Source of the DNA: Myxococcales bacterium
GTDB taxonomy: Bacteria; Myxococcota; Polyangia; Fen-1088
Assembly: GCA_003157315.1 (NCBI GenBank)
Contig: PMJE01000437.1
Coordinates: forward strand, 1-7,622
DNA: 7,622 nt
Reading direction: 5' to 3'
The number at the start of each line of letters is the position of its first letter. The first letter of the stretch is position 1. A program made the translations under genes and the position numbers. The notes beneath the pieces were generated by a model. It was not told where the DNA came from, did no database searches, and was given only the letters and a program-made list of their open reading frames with translations. Below are positions 5,781 to 7,622 of this stretch, piece after piece.

Positions 5781-7622
5781 CTATGGCCGACAGACGAACA
5801 GCGTGGCGGAGAGTGGCGGCAGGCGGTACTCGATCTGCTCGTCCTTGACTGCAATCGCGGGCATCGGGCGCACGGTTGGCTCGCTGCCGTCCAGCACGAA
5901 GACGTTGGCTGACTTGCAGTTTGCGCCCGCGATGTGGATCTTGCCGGCGAACGCCGTGTGCAGCTCCTTGTTGATGACAATCAGGGAAAGGGCTTTGCTG
6001 GAATCCAGGGCCGCGTAGATGGAGGCCTTGGCATTGTCGGTGGTGGCGGCGAGCGCGGTGTCGCCAAAGTGTCCGTTCTTGCCGTCGTAGTTGCGATACA
6101 GGCGGTAGGCGGCCTGGGTATAGGGCGGCAGAACCGTGTTCCCGGCGCCGTCTCCCCAATAGTTGGCCAGGTACATTCCCTCGCGCCCGAAGATTCCCAG
6201 CAGATCCACCTGGGCCAGTCCGCCCGAGATATGCTCGCCCGCCCCGAAGTTGTATTCCGTCATGGCCAGCTTGGTGCCCGGGTATCGCTCGGCAATGCGT
6301 TCGAGTAGCCAGGGGATGAGACGCAGGGACTTGCCCTGGGCGGCACCGATCCCGGTCTTGCCAAGGTAGTCGGGATCCCAAAGACTGCGCGGCGCCTGCA
6401 GACGCGCAGCGATGGTCTTGGGCGACACGTCCTTCTCGGTGATGCGCTTGCTGCCCCGTTCCTCCGGGTACCAATGGACATCCAGGGCATGGACCAGACG
6501 CTTTCCGTGCTTGGCCTCCAGTTTGTGCAGCGAAGCCAAGAAGTAGTCCAGATAGGTGTCGTACTTCTTGTTCCATTCGGTCGCGTCGGGAGCACCCTCC
6601 AGGGTCATGAACTCGCTCCAGCCATACATGACACCCCCGAGCACAAACGCGCTCGGATCCACAGCCAGGATGGCGTCGGCAGTCGCCTCGCTGCGCTCGA
6701 TCATTTCGCGATAGGTGGTTTTCTCAGGATGGACGCGCGGATGGGTGCCGGGCCAAAGCGCGGGTTCATTGTCGAGCGAGTAGAAGCGGGCGCCGCCCTG
6801 CTGCGCCCTGCCCAGCTTGCTCACCAGCAGGTTGACGAACTCGTCTTCATAGACTTTTCCGTCGGAGAGATCGGGCGAGAGGCTGAAAGGTCCAGACTTC
6901 TTGGGATAGGAGCGCACCCAGCGCGGGCTGGGCGCCTTCTCATTCTCGGCCACTGAGCCATTCTTGTCCGCAGTGACATAGTCGACCAGCGGGATAGTCA
7001 CGATTGATTCCATTCCCGCGGCGTGGTTGTCCGACACGAAATCCAGGAACTGCGCACCCGGGGCGCTGCAATTGCGATAGCCCATCGCCGTGCAGGCCCA
7101 CTCGTCGCTGGAATGCTGGTAGTCGTTGCCCGCGTTGGAAGCGTTGATCTCCCAGTTGTAGGCGGTCTGCCGGTTGCCACCCATGCGTCGAACCGTGGCG
7201 CCGAAGCCTTCGTTCTTCTGCGAGTTGATGCCGTACACATACGGGCTGATGGTGCGAATGACGAGCTTGGGCTTGACCTCGAAACCCAGCTCGCCGCCCT
7301 CTATGGGAGGGCCGGCCAGGGCTGCCTGATCGCGCTCGGCCGCCAGCGCCGCGTTGGCCTTTTCCCGACGGCGGTCAGCGGTGCGGGTGCTGGGCAACTG
7401 GCTCAACGCTACTCGCTTGCCGAAATCCTCGAGAGTGACGCCGCCGATGTCGATGGTTTCCGGATCGTAGCCGAGGTGGAAATTCATGTGCGCCTCGCCG
7501 GCCGCGTAGGCCGCCACAGATTGGAAGCGGACTTGCACTTTGGTCCACTCCGCCGGGGCCTGGACCGGGTATTCCACTGACTTGGTGTAGGGCGGCTTCC
7601 CTAGCTCGAACACCAAGGACGT
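5781..7622 (-). CDS. Glycoside hydrolase family 44 endoglucanase/xyloglucanase, 5' end outside the window
   Basis: Seen: 613 residues up to the window edge (numbered from there), stop TAG at 5781-5783. The frame runs off the edge, so the true start is unseen; TTG at 7614-7616 is not a credible start because it falls inside a domain. Residues 1-68 look like the end of a CBM4/9-type beta-sandwich (EWTKVQVRFQ, then a YDPETIDIGGVTLEDFG-like last strand). A charged Ala-rich linker follows (69-112). The GH44 core, about 118-522, has the family hallmark RRMGGNRQTAYNWE, with NASNAGNDY just after. The acid/base is Glu286 in LDNEPALW (codon 6765-6767), HWYPE is at 383-387, and the nucleophile is Glu456 in MTEYNFG (6255-6257). 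The 170-residue spacing agrees with the family. Residues 523-613 form the usual C-terminal beta-sandwich. GH44 enzymes cleave internal beta-1,4-glucan bonds in cellulose derivatives and xyloglucan with retention. Export is expected but the signal peptide is not visible. Confidence 0.93.
   Translation of the reverse strand, partial: TSLVFELGKPPYTKSVEYPVQAPAEWTKVQVRFQSVAAYAAGEAHMNFHLGYDPETIDIGGVTLEDFGKRVALSQLPSTRTADRRREKANAALAAERDQAALAGPPIEGGELGFEVKPKLVIRTISPYVYGINSQKNEGFGATVRRMGGNRQTAYNWEINASNAGNDYQHSSDEWACTAMGYRNCSAPGAQFLDFVSDNHAAGMESIVTIPLVDYVTADKNGSVAENEKAPSPRWVRSYPKKSGPFSLSPDLSDGKVYEDEFVNLLVSKLGRAQQGGARFYSLDNEPALWPGTHPRVHPEKTTYREMIERSEATADAILAVDPSAFVLGGVMYGWSEFMTLEGAPDATEWNKKYDTYLDYFLASLHKLEAKHGKRLVHALDVHWYPEERGSKRITEKDVSPKTIAARLQAPRSLWDPDYLGKTGIGAAQGKSLRLIPWLLERIAERYPGTKLAMTEYNFGAGEHISGGLAQVDLLGIFGREGMYLANYWGDGAGNTVLPPYTQAAYRLYRNYDGKNGHFGDTALAATTDNAKASIYAALDSSKALSLIVINKELHTAFAGKIHIAGANCKSANVFVLDGSEPTVRPMPAIAVKDEQIEYRLPPLSATLFVCRP

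Noticed and set aside
5755..6576. 273-codon open frame on the - strand
   Set aside because: It is a shifted frame inside the GH44 gene, is rich in Arg/Gly/His and lacks domain motifs, while the GH44 frame carries the conserved catalytic residues.
7023..7580. 185-codon open frame on the + strand (and a similar one at 6474-6956)
   Set aside because: Both are antisense to conserved GH44 coding sequence, with no recognisable domain or ribosome binding site.
7614..7616. TTG as the start codon of the GH44 gene
   Set aside because: The frame stays open to the window edge, and the first visible residues already belong to a beta-sandwich domain with no signal peptide, so the gene must begin further out.

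Overview
The window is GC-rich, gene-dense bacterial DNA. It encodes Gram-negative envelope proteins: outer-membrane-type barrels ending in an aromatic residue, and lipoproteins with Gly/Ser/Thr-rich tethers or many cysteines. Together with a family 44 glycoside hydrolase, this suggests a polysaccharide-degrading myxobacterium-like organism (Myxococcota, for example Polyangia). That assignment is inferred from protein style only; there is no marker gene.

Layout: four genes run rightwards on the + strand and one runs leftwards to meet them. Positions 38-1852 and 1855-3483 are two tandem, clearly paralogous, secreted proteins that look like outer-membrane beta-barrels; both end in Met-Trp-Trp. 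Position 3489-4823 is a cysteine-rich lipoprotein and 4877-5725 a second lipoprotein on a Gly/Ser/Thr tether. The two lipoproteins appear to share a beta-sandwich module resembling carbohydrate-binding modules. The first three genes are separated by 2 and 5 bases; the fourth follows after 53 bases and has its own strong ribosome binding site. A perfect 11-bp hairpin (5739-5769) lies between the convergent gene ends. From 5781 to the right edge, the - strand carries the C-terminal part of a GH44 endoglucanase/xyloglucanase, with both catalytic glutamates visible and the end of an N-terminal binding-module-like domain. Its start lies outside the window.

How the genes may work together (inference): the lipoproteins could bind a plant or microbial beta-glucan at the cell surface, the paired barrels could anchor the complex or pass oligosaccharides, and the GH44 enzyme would cut the chain. 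The four + strand genes match no named system I recognise. They may be an outer-membrane glycan capture locus distinct from the SusCD type, because the barrels are far too short for TonB-dependent SusC transporters. Only the GH44 call is firm. The barrel calls are moderately supported, and the functions of the two lipoproteins are tentative. I saw no tRNA, rRNA, CRISPR array, insertion sequence or phage feature.
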